Counted from the stretch's first letter, positions 34,621-47,760 are shown. The stretch is 64,000 nucleotides of DNA from Hedera helix (GCA_947179155.2 OX359265.1:5689501-5753500); one strand, 5' to 3'. A program made the numbers and translations. Notes: generated by a model from the sequence alone, not told the origin.

Positions 34621-37600
34621 ATGGCATCTGGAAATCAAGAGGTTAACTATGGAATGCTTGAAGCGAATGTAGCCGAGAATCAAGAGGCCCCAAACAATCC
34701 TCCTGCCAACTCAGGAAATAATGTTCCTGATAACATGATGAACGATGGATTCTTTAGGAATTTCATGCAGTTCATACAGAATCAAGCAAGAGGAAATCCA
34801 GTCAATAATAACGGTAGAAACGCTGGTAATTTGAGGATGGTCACTGTCAAGCAATTTAAAGAATTGGGACCACCTGAATTCCACGGAAAGCCTGACCCAC
34901 TCAAAGCGGAGGCATGGCTGAAGCAGACGACAAAAATACTTGATGTCTTACAATGCGCTGACGATCAAAAGGTGTCATTTGCCACTTTTATGTTACGAGG
35001 TGAGGCGGACCATTGGTGGGAAGCGGTAAAACGTATCCAACCTTCAGCACTCGAAATGTCTTGGACAGAATTCGAAGAACTGTTTAACGAGAAGTATTTC
35101 CCAGAAAGCATCCGCCATATGAAAGAGGTGGAATTCATTAAGCTGGAGCAGAGAAACATGACAGTCTCCCAATATGAAGCTAAGTTCGCCGAGTTATCTC
35201 GTTTTGCCACCCATCTAGTGGATGACGAAACACGAATGAGTCGGATGTTCCTAAGAGGTTTGAGACTCAAAATTCGTCAACAACTTAGCTCTCATAAATT
35301 CAGTTTGTATTCAGATGTTGTGGATAGGGCTCAAAGGGTGGAGCAAACAGATGAAACATTGCAGCCAAGAGTTAATGATCAGCATAGAGAAAGGAATGAC
35401 AACAACCACAGGAACGAGAACCATCGAGGAGGTAACCAATACTTCGGTGGTAATTCCACATCAAATAACAGAAGAGGAGAATCCAGTGGGAACAATTTCA
35501 AAAGAAAGAGATTCCATAATAATTATGGAAGGGCACCAGCACCAGTACCAGCACCAACACCGACCCCAGTTTCAAGAGGAGAAGATCGACCACCAGTGAG
35601 ATGTTATAGGTGTGGTCAGGAAGGTCACATCAGCCCAAACTGTACACAGCAGTCCAAAAAGTGTTACAGTTGTGGGAAAGAGGGTCATCTTGCGCGGTTT
35701 TGTCCTGCCACAAAATCGAGTCCAGCTGCAATGATGATACCAAAAGCTAGCATGGATAAGGGAAAATCTGTAGTTCAAGGAAGAGCTTTTGTTGTGACAT
35801 CCCAAATGGCACGAAACTCGAACGAGGTGATAACCGGTAAGCTATTCATAAATTCTCGTGAAGTCTACGCTTTGTTAGATACTGGATCTACCCATTCTTT
35901 TATCTCACCTGCATGTGCTCAGCGTTTAAACTTAACTCCTGAAAATTTGGATTTTGACTTATCAGTTGAAACCCCATTAGGAGAAATGACCATTACATCT
36001 ACTGTCTATAAATCTTGCCTAGTTCAAATCAACAACCTCACATTACCTGTTGACCTTATTTCTTTGGAGATGCATGAATTTGATGTGATTTTAGGAATTG
36101 ATTGGTTGACTACCCATCATGCTAAAATTGATTGTTTTCATAAGATTATTAGTTTTCATATTCCTAATCAACCTGTCATGCAAATTCAAGCAACTAAACC
36201 ATTGAAATCTACAACTGTTATTTCTAGCCATAAAGCCATTCGTTTATTGAAAAACGGATGTCAAGCCTTTTTAGCTCATGTCACTGATTTGAACAAAAAT
36301 ACGTCAAACTTGAATGATATTCCCATTGTTAATGAGTTTCCTGACGTTTTTCCTGAAGAACTTCCTGGCTTACCCCCAAACCGTGAAATTGAATTTTGTA
36401 TTGATCTTGAACCCGGTACCAAACCCATTTCCAAAGCTCCATACCGAATGGCTCCCATTGAACTTCAAGAGTTAAAAGTCCAACTACAGGAATTGTTGGA
36501 TACCGGTTTCATTCGTCCGAGTGCATCACCTTGGGGTGCTCCTGTTCTATTTGTGAAGAAGAAAGACGGGAGTATGAGATTGTGCATTGACTACCGAGAA
36601 TTGAACCATGTCACCATAAAAAACAGGTACCCGTTGCCTCGGATCGATGACATGTTTGATCAATTACAAGGTGCTCAACATTTCTCAAAGATTGATCTCC
36701 GTTCTGGATATCATCAGTTAAAGGTTAAAGCTGAGGACATTCCAAAGACGGCTTTCAGAACTCGTTATGGGCATTATGAGTTTTTAGTCATGCCTTTTGG
36801 ACTAACCAATGTTTCTGCAGCTTTCATGGACATGATGAACCGAATATTCAAGGAATATTTGGATCATTTTGTGGTTGTCTTTATTGATGACATCCTCATA
36901 TACTCCAAGAGTCGCGAGGATCATGAACAACACCTGAGATTGATACTCCAAAAGCTCCGTGAAAACAAATTATATGCCAAGTTGAAGAAATGTGAGTTCT
37001 GGCTTGAGGAGGTCACGTTTCTTGGGCATGTCATTTCGAGTCAAGGAATATCAGTCGATCCTGCGAAGATTGAAACGGTACTAAATTGGGAACAACCCAA
37101 GACAGTAACCGAAGTCCGAAGTTTTCTGGGCCTAGCTGGTTATTATCGGAGATTCGTAGAAGGATTTTCTCGAATCGCCACTCCATTAACTCAGCTTACT
37201 CGGAAAAGCACAAAATTCATATGGAGCGAGGAATGCGAGAAAAGTTTCCAAGAACTCAAGAGGAGACTGGTTTCAGCTCCTGTTCTGACCATTCCATCAG
37301 GATCAGGAGAATTCGTCATATATAGTGATGCTTCAGGCAAAGGTCTAGGCTGTGTCCTTATGCAACATGGAAAGGTTATAGCCTATGCCTCTCGACAACT
37401 CAAAGATTATGAGAAAAATTATCCTACTCATGATCTAGAGTTGGCAGCAGTCGTTTTCGCATTGAAGATCTGGAGACACTACTTGTACGGAGAAAAGGTG
37501 GATATCTATACGGATCATAAAAGTCTCAAGTATTTCTTCACCCAGAAGGAACTCAACATGCGACAACGACGTTGGCTTGAGCTGTTGAAGGATTATGACC

Positions 37601-38049
37601 ACACAATCCAGTATCACCCGGGAAAGGCGAACGTTGTAGCTGACGCTTTGAGCAGAAGATCTTATGCGAGTACAAGTGCACTGCTGACAACACAAAAGTG
37701 TATTTTGTACGACTTGCAAAAGATGGAGATAGAGCTAAAGACACCAGGTACCCACTCGAAGATTGCTCACGAGCGAGTAGAACCAGCTTTAATCGATAAA
37801 ATTAAAGCTGCTCAAGCTACCGATCCGGAACTGATAAACATGATAAAGAAAGTACAAGAAGGTGCCATTTCCGAAGCAAGAATCGACGAGAAAGGAATAC
37901 TTCGAGTCAACTCTCGACTCTGTGTTCCTAACGATCCTGAATTGAAGCATAAAATCATGATGGAAGCACACAACACGCCGTTTGCAATCCACCAGGAGGT
38001 ACCAAGATGTATCGAGATCTTCGACATACATTTTGGTGGAACAATATGA
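34621..38049 (+). pseudogene. Element 3 gag-PR-RT-RNase H, truncated by frameshift
   Basis: 1,142 codons. Gag spans about residues 70-250. Two canonical CCHC knuckles follow at about 328-361 (CYRCGQEGHISPNC, CYSCGKEGHLARFC). The protease motif is DTGS at 420-423. The RT region contains FIDDILIYS, and RNase H has YSDAS and YTDHKSL. The frame is lost around 37990, inside the integrase zinc finger after its two His residues. Comparison with the intact element 1 indicates a one-base deletion. The ORF then runs to a stop at 38049 in the wrong frame. The upstream domains remain open, so the break is probably recent. Without an integrase fusion this copy should not be autonomous. Confidence 0.92.
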
Positions 38050-39266
38050 AAAGAGAGATTGCAGAATTTATCTCAAGGTGCCTAACTTGTCAACGTGTCA
38101 AGGCAGAGTATCAAGTACCTAAGGGCCCATTACAACCACTTGAGGTTCCTGAATGGAAGTGGGAACACATCAATATGGATTTCGTGACGGGTCTTCCCAA
38201 AGTTTCTCAAGGCTTAGATGCAATTTGGGTCATCGTAGATAGATTGACCAAATTCGCTCATTTCTTGCCTATACGAGAAAACTTTTCACTTGAACGTCTT
38301 GCCGTTATGTACATAAATGAGATCGTGAGATTGCATGGCATGCCAGTTTTCATAGTTTCTGATCGAGATCCCAGATTCACTTCACGCTTTTGGATCAGTC
38401 TACAAAAAGCTATGGGCACTGAACTACATTTTAGTTCTGCATATCATCCTCAAACGGACGGACAATCGGAAAGGACGATCCAGACCCTCGAAGATCTTTT
38501 AAGACTTTGTGTATTAGACTTCAAAGGAATTTGGGATAAGTACTTGTCATTGGTGGAATTTTCTTACAACAACAGTTACCAAGCAAGCATAAGCATGGCT
38601 CCATTTGAGGCTTTGTATGGAAGGAAGTGCCGCTCTCCAGTATGTTGGAATGAGGTAGGAGAAGCAAAATTGTTGGGAACCGAGTTGGTACGCTTGACAA
38701 CAGAAAAGATCCAAATGATCCGACAACGAATACAGACCGCACAAGAACGACAAAAGAGTTATGCTGATCTTCATCGGAGAGACGAAAGTTTCAACGTCGG
38801 ATATCATGTATTCTTACGTGTTTCTCCATGGAAAGGGCTTACGAGATTCGGAAAGAGAGGAAAGTTCAACCCTCGATTTATTGGCCCATTTGAAATCCTC
38901 GATCGAATAGGAACCATAGCCTACAGACTAGCCCTACCACCAAGTATGTCTCGCATCCATAACGTTTTTCACATATCTATGTTACGTAAATATGTGAAGG
39001 ACCCAAACCACGTCATTGAGTTAGAATCAGACGTTATAGCAGAGGATTTAACGTACGAGGAGGTACCTGTTAAGATCCTAGATAAGAAGGAGCAGATCCT
39101 ACGCTCAAAGGTTATACCTCAAGTTAAGGTTTTATGGAGAAACCAAGATACTGAGGAAATGACTTGCGAGCTAGAATCTGAAATGAAATCTAAGTATCCT
39201 TACCTCTTCGATATGCCAGGTACGTCAATTTCGGGGACGAAATTTCATAAGGAGGGGAGGTTGTAA
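38007..39266 (+). pseudogene. Element 3 integrase and chromodomain, out of frame with gag-RT
   Basis: 419 open codons continue the polyprotein in a different frame. The Cys pair of the integrase finger (CLTC) is near residues 25-28. The catalytic triad is D58, D119, E155 (35 residues between the last two). A C-terminal chromodomain follows, where the usual Trp of the EEATWE motif is Cys (residue 387). The frame runs through the polypurine tract and its stop codon is formed by the first bases of the 3' LTR. The internal Met at 38007 is not a natural start. Confidence 0.9.
39249..39261 (+). other. Element 3 polypurine tract
   Basis: AAGGAGGGGAGG immediately precedes the 3' LTR start (TGTAAGACCCCG at 39262). 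Confidence 0.85.
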
Positions 39267-42164
39267 GACCCCGAATTTAATGAAATATAAAATTTATTTT
39301 TCTTCATATATATTTTCATGATACAATAAGTGGTTAAATTGATAAAGTTAAAAGTTAAGGATGTTATGTGTAAATTATATTATGTCGGACAATATTCTTT
39401 TGGTCGGGGAATATTCGTTCTGTCGGGGAATATTCGTACGACGGCGCCGTACGAACTAATCATTGGTGGACCCCACAAAGGTGGACCCTACAAAGAATAA
39501 TTGTCGGATATAGAAAATGACATAAACAATTTTTAAAATGGTCAATGGTACTATTACTTTTAATTGTTAAAATATCCGGTGGTAAAAGAATAGTAATATA
39601 CGGTATCACAAGTAGCACACGGCATTGCACAGTAGCACACGGTATTGCACAGTAGCACACGGCATTGCACAGTGTTTCGTATTATTAAACTGATAAAGTG
39701 GTTATCGTACAATATTTGACTTTATTGTCACATGCACAATAATTCATGTTATTAAATTGATAATTGTCACAGTAGCATATGCACAGTAATTCACATTATT
39801 GAATCAATAATTGTCATAACACAGTAACGTAATCTTTCTTTTACATACTTTCTGCATTATTGTTATCTCTATTACGGTATTATTTAAACAGTTGTATTTC
39901 ATTAATTAATTGACTTGATATCTAACTCAGAAAGCCAACTACACTGTATTTATAACAATTAGTCATAATAATGAATAAGTGTGAATTATTGTTGAATAAT
40001 TGAATTGATAAAGTTATTTGTTTATAATATAAAGTTAGGTGATATAAAATGAATGGTATAGATTAAAGATAATATAGAATTTAAAATGGATGGTGTAGAT
40101 TAAAAGATGATCTTTAAATGAATGGTTTAGATTAAGGAAATCTTAAAAGATGAAATGAATGGTATAGATTAAAGATAATATAGAATTTGAAATGGATGAT
40201 GTAGATTAAAATATGATAATTAAATGAATGGTTTATCTTAAAAGATGAAATGAATGGTATGGATTAAACATTATCTTGAAATGAACGGTTTGGATTAAAT
40301 TAGGAAATCTTGGTTATGATAAGATTTTTGGCTATAAATAGAGGCCTTAACTTAAGGATTTTTCATAAACTTCCTTACTTGTTCTTTCTTTCTCTCTCTA
40401 AATACTTCTTGTGAAAGTTTTCTCTAAGTGTGCTTAAGTCATCTTGAGTATTTGTGAAGATTTATAAGTGTACGTGTACTGTTCAAGTTAATCAACCTCA
40501 TTTAAATCAATATCCAGTCACGTGTTAAGGTAAAGGATTATCATTATTTGATTCTCGAAAATAATATCGTTTCTTTCTTACTCATAAGATATGTCATTTA
40601 TTTCCATGTATTAATTTATGGGAATAACCTTACGGCGCGGATTTCCGCCTGTTGGTGAATAACCTTTCGTATTCATTTCTTATTAATCTCTGAGAATAAC
40701 CTTACGGTGCGGATTATCGCCTGTTTGGTGAATGACTCTTCGTATTCAATTTTTATTAAATTGTGGGAATAACCTTACGGTGCGGATTATCGCCTGTTGG
40801 TGAATAACCTTTCGTATTCATTCCTTATTAATCTCTGAGAATAACCTGACTACGCGGATTACCGCATGTTTGGTGAATTACTCTTTGTATTCATTTCTTA
40901 TTTGTCTCTTGTGGAAATAATTTGTTTACACGAATTATCACATGACACTTTTATTGCATATTCGTTTATAATATCATTTTCTTTCATATTCGTAAGTGAT
41001 ATTATTTTCCTTTATACTCATAAGGGATACCATCTTTTTCATCTTCCATTATTCAAACTTACTATGGTAAGGGATATTAATTTCCTTCACCTTTTGTTAA
41101 TCAAACCTGCTACGGTAAGGGATATTATTTTCTTTCATACACCTAAATCGAAACTTATTATGGAACTATTGCTTCTATAATTCCTGAAAATATTATATGT
41201 TCCATAATAGTTGCACTTCATCATTTCAATTGAACCATCCTATTTACGTGAACCTTTCTATTGAACTGTAACCGTTATTCTGAACTGTGGATCTTGAATA
41301 TTATTTTCAAATTTCACTCCACATCATGTTGACAATTTGGACATTATTTGAATCTGTACAAAGTAAACTTCTGATACTTATTGTTTATCCTGTTTCTTCT
41401 GTTCATCATTTATATCATTCTAATCATCCAAATTCAAGTTGTTGTGAATATCTGTGGCCGGGGGCACAGATGCGATATAATTGTTGAACAGATGATAGGT
41501 TAAAGGCGATATAATAGGTTAAAGGCGATACATCTGTTCGGTGTCTTTTATGGCACGTGGTGAATGTTCTCTTTGACCCGTAGTGCAAAGATGAACTGTT
41601 GATCTGCATGATTATGATCAGGAACTGTGAATTGTATTATCTTGACTAATGGTATTTCAGATGATAAAAGTTGATGATGTTTTTCCTAAAAAGAGAATCG
41701 AGTGGACATTATAGTCTGCATTATTCTTCTAATAGATTGCTCATTCCGCTGCTATTATTGATCTGAACGTTGTTTAAGAATTTAACTGCAGTTTTTGATA
41801 CAAACCTTGTAGTCTATTGTATTCTATCAAGAACTCAACTGTTGAAGGCTAACGATAATTTACTTGTCATTATCTTAGTCATGATATTCTTTACTGGGCT
41901 ATTTGAGCTCACCCTTTCTTTTGTTCCATTGTTTTTCAGAAAATGAGAGAGTAGCCGGGTCTAGCAAGGGAATGGAGTGACGGTCCGAGTGATAGCTATT
42001 GTAGTCTTCACATGTTGTATATAGTGTGACAATAATTATGAAGACTTAGTTGTGTATTATTATACACTGTATTGTTGAACGTTATTCTATCTTGTAATAA
42101 TTTTGTTGTAGTCTTTTGACGACTCAAGTTTGGGCTGTATGAGCCTAGATTTGGGGGCGTCACA
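39262..42164 (+). repeat. Element 3 3' LTR
   Basis: 2,903 bp. Relative to the 5' LTR it has one fewer 20-bp unit. It also lacks 97 bp exactly between the two copies of CCCGTAGTGCAAAGATGAAC, leaving one copy near 41578. Confidence 0.92.
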
Positions 42165-42221
42165 CGTACGGTTTCATAAAAAAAAATAAAAAAAAATAAA
42201 ATAAAATAAAAAATAAAAAAT

Positions 42222-42345
42222 TCTAACACTGTTTTGCAGGGAAAGATCAAAAACTCATAAAACATGGAAATATCACTTTAGCATGCCTCTGTTTTTCCAT
42301 GTCCCAAAGCTAAACTTCGATTGTTTTATTTGCAGGTTGTTCCCC
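42222..42345 (+). repeat. Element 2 leader repeat, copy 2
   Basis: This is the second copy of the leader repeat: ACACTGTTTTGCAGGGAAAG, CATGTCCCAAAGCTAAACTT, TTTGCAGGTTGTTCC. It lies immediately upstream of the decayed gag start at 42390. Confidence 0.65.
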
Positions 42346-42389
42346 AAACCTGCCTACGATCTAAACGAATCTGAACTTCACCGATCAGA

Positions 42390-42960
42390 ATGGCTGAGAA
42401 TCCCACTCCGGATCTAGTTCCCACCTATCGGGAGGAATTTGAAAATTTTCAAGAGGCAGGTGGCTGAAATGGCCATGTTATTAAAACAATAGTGCAAGTT
42501 GAACCAAGGTCCGCAACCTAATGCTCTGCCTGAGTCATCATCATAGGGGGAGAACCAGATCTCTTCTAGGAAATCCATCTGACCGGAGAAGATCAAGGCA
42601 GATCGAAAGGGCAGGGAAAGCGAATTGATGAAGTTACGAGACAATCCCCCAGTGGAGCTTTGAATTCGCTTGGAAGAATGTGAAACTCTAAAAGGGAGGG
42701 TCAAGCCATATCTATGAGAGATCGAAAGTTCACCCCTTCAAGCAAATCAAAGGCAGCAATATTGAATCTTCTAATCAGCTGAGGAAAGATTGTGGAGTTG
42801 CTGCCTCCAACAAACCCCAAGTCTAAAAGATACGATCCTACACAAAGATGCATTCCAACTCACCGGGGCATGATACGAAAGAATGTTGGGTGTTGCGGCA
42901 TAAAATCCAAAATGTTATCGAAAGTGGAGAGCTAAAAAATGGCAAGCAACCTTGAGATCA
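42390..42960 (+). pseudogene. Decayed gag of element 2
   Basis: An ATG at 42390 opens MAENPTPDLVPTYREEF and soon runs into a frameshift and stops (about 42460-42550). Around 42866-42949 another frame reads GHDTKECWVLRHKIQ...ESGEL, which resembles the GHDTxxCxxLxHxIQ segment near the end of Tat/Ogre Gag. Several shifts and stops separate these pieces, so no functional Gag can be made. Divergence between the element's LTRs is low, so this gag was probably already dead when this copy inserted. The family would then be propagated by an autonomous relative. Confidence 0.6.
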
Positions 42961-44430
42961 CCACTATGGGTAAAAGCAGCATATAACTGAAGAATCTAAC
43001 GTACCCAACAAAGAGGGAAAATTCAGATGAAGGGATGGATATGGTCACCAACCGCAACGAGATACGAGACTGATCCCTCATAATCCAAGGAGTGGCAAAA
43101 GAAACGAGATGTGCCCCGACGAAAATAGCAGTATTCGAGCCTGAATGCCCTGCTGTGAACTGGAAAGTTATCCCCTGGAAGTAAGGGAAGGGATCAAAAT
43201 GTACCTCAGAATGTGGGTCAGTCCTGCCAAAGAACCATACTTTTGGTCTGCCAAAGCGAGCGATTAAAATGTTGAAAATGCCTTATGAGAAGAAGAGGTA
43301 GTCGAGTTCAGAAAATGGGACGCCTTAAAGAAGAAGTTGCGAGAAAGTTGGAGGAGGACATTCAGTAAAAAAAAAAAATCAAGTACTTACTCCTTCCATC
43401 GACGGGACTAGCTTGGACATCCCAAAGAATTGCGACAAACTGACTGGTGATCAAGTTATGACAATTACTGAAGATATTCCTCAAACATGGGAGTAACCTC
43501 TATCGAAGGGAGCATGACCATCGACAAATGGATTGACGAGCTCACAAAAAAAAAAAAAAAAAAAAAAAGACCAAAAAAAGAAAAAAAAGAAAAAAAGCAA
43601 TCTTGTGTGCTATCAAGCCTGAACTACGTAAGACCTGATCTCCTCTTCCTATAGGAGTACGTAGGCAGCCACTTTGGCGCGGTCTAATCTTTGCAAAATC
43701 CATAGAACCCTTCGATAGTTTTACAATCAACGATCAATGACTCAGACAACCTGTTCTCTTGTCAACCCATCGGAGTGCACTTCCTACCTGATCAAAAGCA
43801 AAGGATTCTTGGGTTCCCAGCATTTCATCAGCCCACCTGTCAAAGACACCACGAAGCAATGGCCTTGACGACCATCAAGGCTGGGGCAGTTTTGAAATCG
43901 ATGACGACTAGACACTGGGGCATTCATCAACCATCCATGGAAGGATAGTGCACAATGCGACATCTATGGTGTGATCCCGTCTGCGTATGACAACACCCTC
44001 AGAGCTATATGATCAATTGGTCTCTTCCAATCAGAGTCTTTTCAGAATACGATGACCCGCAGGTAAGGTACAACTTCTTCCATCTTTTTATTTCTTTCCA
44101 GTCTCCATGTACATATATTAAGACTGCACATAGTTTAACTCTAACATTACTTTTGGAAAGAGAAAATTTTATTTGACTTGTTAGGAATCGAATTAATTCT
44201 GACAAGCATTCGTGGAGCAGACTCGTGAATATGATTAGACGATTAAAACTGATCAACCTATTAAAACTGCACAAAGACCTGATTTCGAAGTGTCGTTCGA
44301 AGCAGAATCCACCTCATAGGCAAGTCTGCACTTTGCGTTTACGCCAACTTTCATATGTGGGGTATAAGGCTATGACGATAAGATGACAGTTGATGCAGAA
44401 TCGGAGGATAAATAAAAGTGAATCAAATGC
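42961..44430 (+). other. Degenerate internal region of element 2
   Basis: No open frame or domain is recognisable. A short block at 43621-43670 (GAACTACGTAAGACC...TACGTAGGCAGCC) is distinctive. A-rich runs occur near 43369 and 43546-43600. Confidence 0.5.
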
Positions 44431-44930
44431 CTCGAATCGTGGCCTGAATTATTCGAGCAATTAAGCCTGAGGGGTGTCTTTACGCCTGGCGCCCTAAAGT
44501 CGTCTGATTTGGGAGTCGTCGGCCCAACGCTCGTTACATGGGTAATTCAGAGCCTAAGAAAACGAGCATTACGACTGCAGAGACCTGAGCAGATTCGAAT
44601 CGTGGCAAGGGTTATTCGAGTAATTAAGCCTAAAGGGTGTCTCTACACCTGGTGCCCTAAGGTCGTCCGATTTGGGAGTTACCGGCCCAATGCTCGCTAC
44701 ATGGATAACTCAAGCCTAAGAAAACGAATGTTGCACAGAGTCAGACGAGGAATGAATGCAGTAAACCACTTAACTTGTATCGAAGCGTGACCTTTGTTAC
44801 TCGAGCAAGTAAACCCGAAGGGGTGTCTTTACACCCAATGCCCTAAAGCCGTCTGGTTTGGGAGTCATTGGTCCAAAACTCGTTAAATGGGTAACTCTGA
44901 ATAGCCTAAGAAAACGAGACAAGTTAAGTG
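44431..44930 (+). repeat. Three tandem copies of a 160-185 bp unit in element 2
   Basis: Units begin at about 44432, 44594 and 44780 with TCGAA(T/G)CGTG. Each contains GGGTGTCT(T/C)TACRCC, GCCCTAARG(T/C)CGTC and TTTGGGAGT, then a CCTAAGAAAACGA tail. Divergence between units is noticeable. They lie downstream of the gag remnant. Confidence 0.75.
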
Positions 44931-46636
44931 GACGCGAAAAGGAAAATGCGGAGTCGAAAAAAAGAAAAAGAAAAAATATTCGACCAGAGAAAAAAAAAGA
45001 GGCTCATCTAAAGTCACGGAAAAGAGGCCCCTAATTGAAGGATGCATCGCACAGTGCACTTGTCATATGACGTTGATTCTGTGAATGACGATAGCAAGAA
45101 TGAAAACGAAATACCTTTGATAAAGGAAGGTAGTTTTTGAATTTAATCATACTCACGTATATTGACCATGAATGCTTAAATGTTTTATTACGATTTCATA
45201 ACTCGTCAAATGAAAAAAAAAGAAGAGTGAAGTCGAGAGTGACGTAATACATTCACAATTCATTCAATGTCAAATTAATCCACTCACGATTTACGAAAAG
45301 AGAGATTCATCTCGATGCCAAGTTTTTTTTTTACGATAAGACGAAAACATCTTGGACACAAGCTAAATTGCATAATCATGAGCATTCCATTTTATCTGCT
45401 CTACTGTTGAGATGTTTAATAATATCGAAGTTAACCCCGCCGACCCGAACGGTCGAGCATTTAGCGTTTGTTACTTGTGCAGGATATGAATCGATGTGGG
45501 TAACTCGGCAGGACAAACGAAATGACTTCCCATACGAATCCTCGACAAGAACATGAGTAAAGGCTGGGGCATCTTAAAGATCATGGAAATGAAAGGGGCA
45601 CAGGTCTATATCCGACTCCTCATCAACGAACCTTCCTCCACGACCATCAATGGATTTTAACGAACTCAGCCTGATGCATGCTGACATTACCTCGATATTC
45701 AAGCAAGCATATGTAAGAGCGATACAATGCCGGACGTCAGGGCTGATCGATTAAAAGGCAAGGAAGGGCGACATGGCCGTCGGTCATCGGAAAAAAGAGA
45801 AGCCAAGTGGACTGCCTCAATCAGATGAAAGTCAAGGGCTATCAAAAAATACGACCAACTGACAAGGGGATCACCTAGATATCAACCCAGAATCTAGGCA
45901 TAATCCTCTGGCATAAGAGGAAGTCCCTGCACCCCAAATTCAAAGACATGACGATCTGTGAGCAGGATGAGGAGTCCTGGACGAATCGATTGGACATGCG
46001 AAACGACAAATACATTTCCCAAACAGAGAAAAGATCAGGGACATGTGATTCAACAAACCAACCTTGAAGTCCAGAAACTGTGCTCCCAAATAATGCATGG
46101 CACAACTTAGTAGTCAAAAAGAGCGACACGCGAAAAATTGTATCATTTGACTAAACATGGGTCATTTCCTTCCAAGCATACCTGTTGATCCATGCATAAC
46201 ATTCGTGCATCCATGTATATAAAATGTACATGAAAAGAAAAAAAAAACAGGTATGAGACTGTCGGCGTCACGAATACCGGTGCCATTTACCAGAAGAACA
46301 TGGCAGCGGGAAACTTCAGCGACCCGAAGCGCCCAGAATCTATGGAACATCAAGGGATTACAAAATGACTGTCTGAAGCACCTTCAGCTAATCGACAAGG
46401 ATGACAGCTCAAAAGCAATGACTGTCAAGAGCGATCTACAAGGACGAACCCCAAGGATGACAAGTCAAACCAAAAGAAGTGGCTGGCAAAAGCGATTTAC
46501 GAGGACGAATCCCAGGGAGGCCCCACAAACTAATCAGGTACACTTTCCTTTTAAATTTCCTCTAGAATTATTGCATTTTTATGATGTACAATACGATGCG
46601 AGTCCATTTAGGATAGTACACAGCGATTCCGGAGAC
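44931..46636 (+). other. Element 2 internal region without recognisable coding content
   Basis: Only short open frames occur on either strand, and none resembles a retrotransposon domain. A-rich runs are present near 44950-45000 and 46235. Confidence 0.5.
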
Positions 46637-47760
46637 GAGACCTGGCAATTACAAAAATGACCCGACAGTGAAAACCTGACCAAACCAAAAACGACCAGTC
46701 AGATACGATACCTGACCAAACCAAAAAACGACCAGTCAGATACAATACCTGACCAAACCAAAAGCGACCAGTCAGAAACGATACCTGACCAAGCCAAAAA
46801 CGACCAGTCAGATACGATACCTGACCAACTCAAAAATGACCCGTCAGTCAAAAGGAACTGACCGTCCAAACACGACCCATCAGTCAAAAGAACTGACCGT
46901 CCAACATGACCCATCAGTCAAACCCTGACCGTCCAAACATGACCTATCAGTCAAAAGAACTGACCGTCCAAACATGACCCGTCAGTCAAAAGAACTGACC
47001 GTCCAACATGACCCGTCAGTCAAAAGAACTGACCGTCCCAACATGACCCGTCCAAACATGACCTGTCAATCAAAAGAACTGACCGTCCAACATGACCCGT
47101 CAGTCAAAAGAACTGACCGTCCAAACATGACCCGTCAGTCAAAATAACTGACCGTCCAACATAACCCGTCAGTCAAAAGAACTGACCGTCCAAACATGAC
47201 CCGTTAGTCAAAAGAACTGACCGTCCAAACATGACTCGTCAGTCACAAGAACTGACGGTCCAACATGACCCGTCAGTCAAAAGAACTGACGGTCCAACAT
47301 GACCCGTCAGTCAAAAGAACTGACCGTCCAAACATGACCCGTCAGTCAAAAGAACTGACCGTCCAACATGACCCGCCAGTCAAAAGAGCTGACCGTCCAA
47401 ACATGACCCGTCAGTCAAAAGAACTGACCGTCCAAACATGACCCGTCAGTCAAAAGAACTGACCGTCCAAACATGACCCGTCAGTCAAAAGAACTGACCG
47501 TCCAAACATGACCCGTCAGTCAAAACAACTGACCGTCCAACATGACCCGTCAGTCAAAAGAACTGACCGTCCAAACATGACCCGTCAGTCAAAAGAACTG
47601 ACCGTCCAAAATGACCAGTCAGTGAAAACCCCTGACCGTCCAAACATGACCCGTCAGTAAAAACCCTGACCGTCCAACATGACCCGTCAGTGAAAATCCC
47701 TGACCGTCCAAAATGACCCGTCAGTGAAAATTCCTAACCGTCCAAAAACGACTCGTTGGG
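46637..47760 (+). repeat. Tandem minisatellite array in the element 2 3' region
   Basis: First come about four units of roughly 45 bp (CCTGACCAAACCAAAAACGA plus CCAGTCAGATACGATA). Then about 27 units of 34-35 bp follow, built on GACCCGTCAGTCAAAAGAAC and TGACCGTCCAAACAT. Each unit contains an inverted repeat, GTCAGT-caaaaga-ACTGAC. Units differ by single substitutions and a one-base A indel, so the array grew by local amplification. Unit organisation and lack of unique spacers exclude a CRISPR array. Confidence 0.9.

Larger units (their letters stand above)
31401..42164 (+). mobile_element. Element 3: chromovirus LTR retrotransposon with broken pol, nested in element 2
   Basis: 10,764 bp, flanked by the duplication CGTAC (31396-31400 and 42165-42169). 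LTRs start TGTAAGA(T/C)CCCG and end GGGGGCGTCACA. Internal order is PBS, gag, PR, RT, RNase H, frameshift, INT, chromodomain, PPT. LTRs differ by about 16 substitutions (around 0.5%), one 20-bp repeat unit and one 97-bp deletion. Confidence 0.93.

Noticed and set aside
15670..42164. Endogenous viral (pararetrovirus) origin for the RT-containing elements
   Set aside because: LTRs, tRNA-type PBS, integrase and chromodomain identify Ty3/gypsy chromovirus retrotransposons. No movement or coat protein typical of caulimovirids is seen.
46637..47760. CRISPR-like array of regular short repeats with dyads
   Set aside because: Repeats are directly contiguous with no unique spacers, in plant DNA, and within an LTR retrotransposon 3' region. 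It is a minisatellite.
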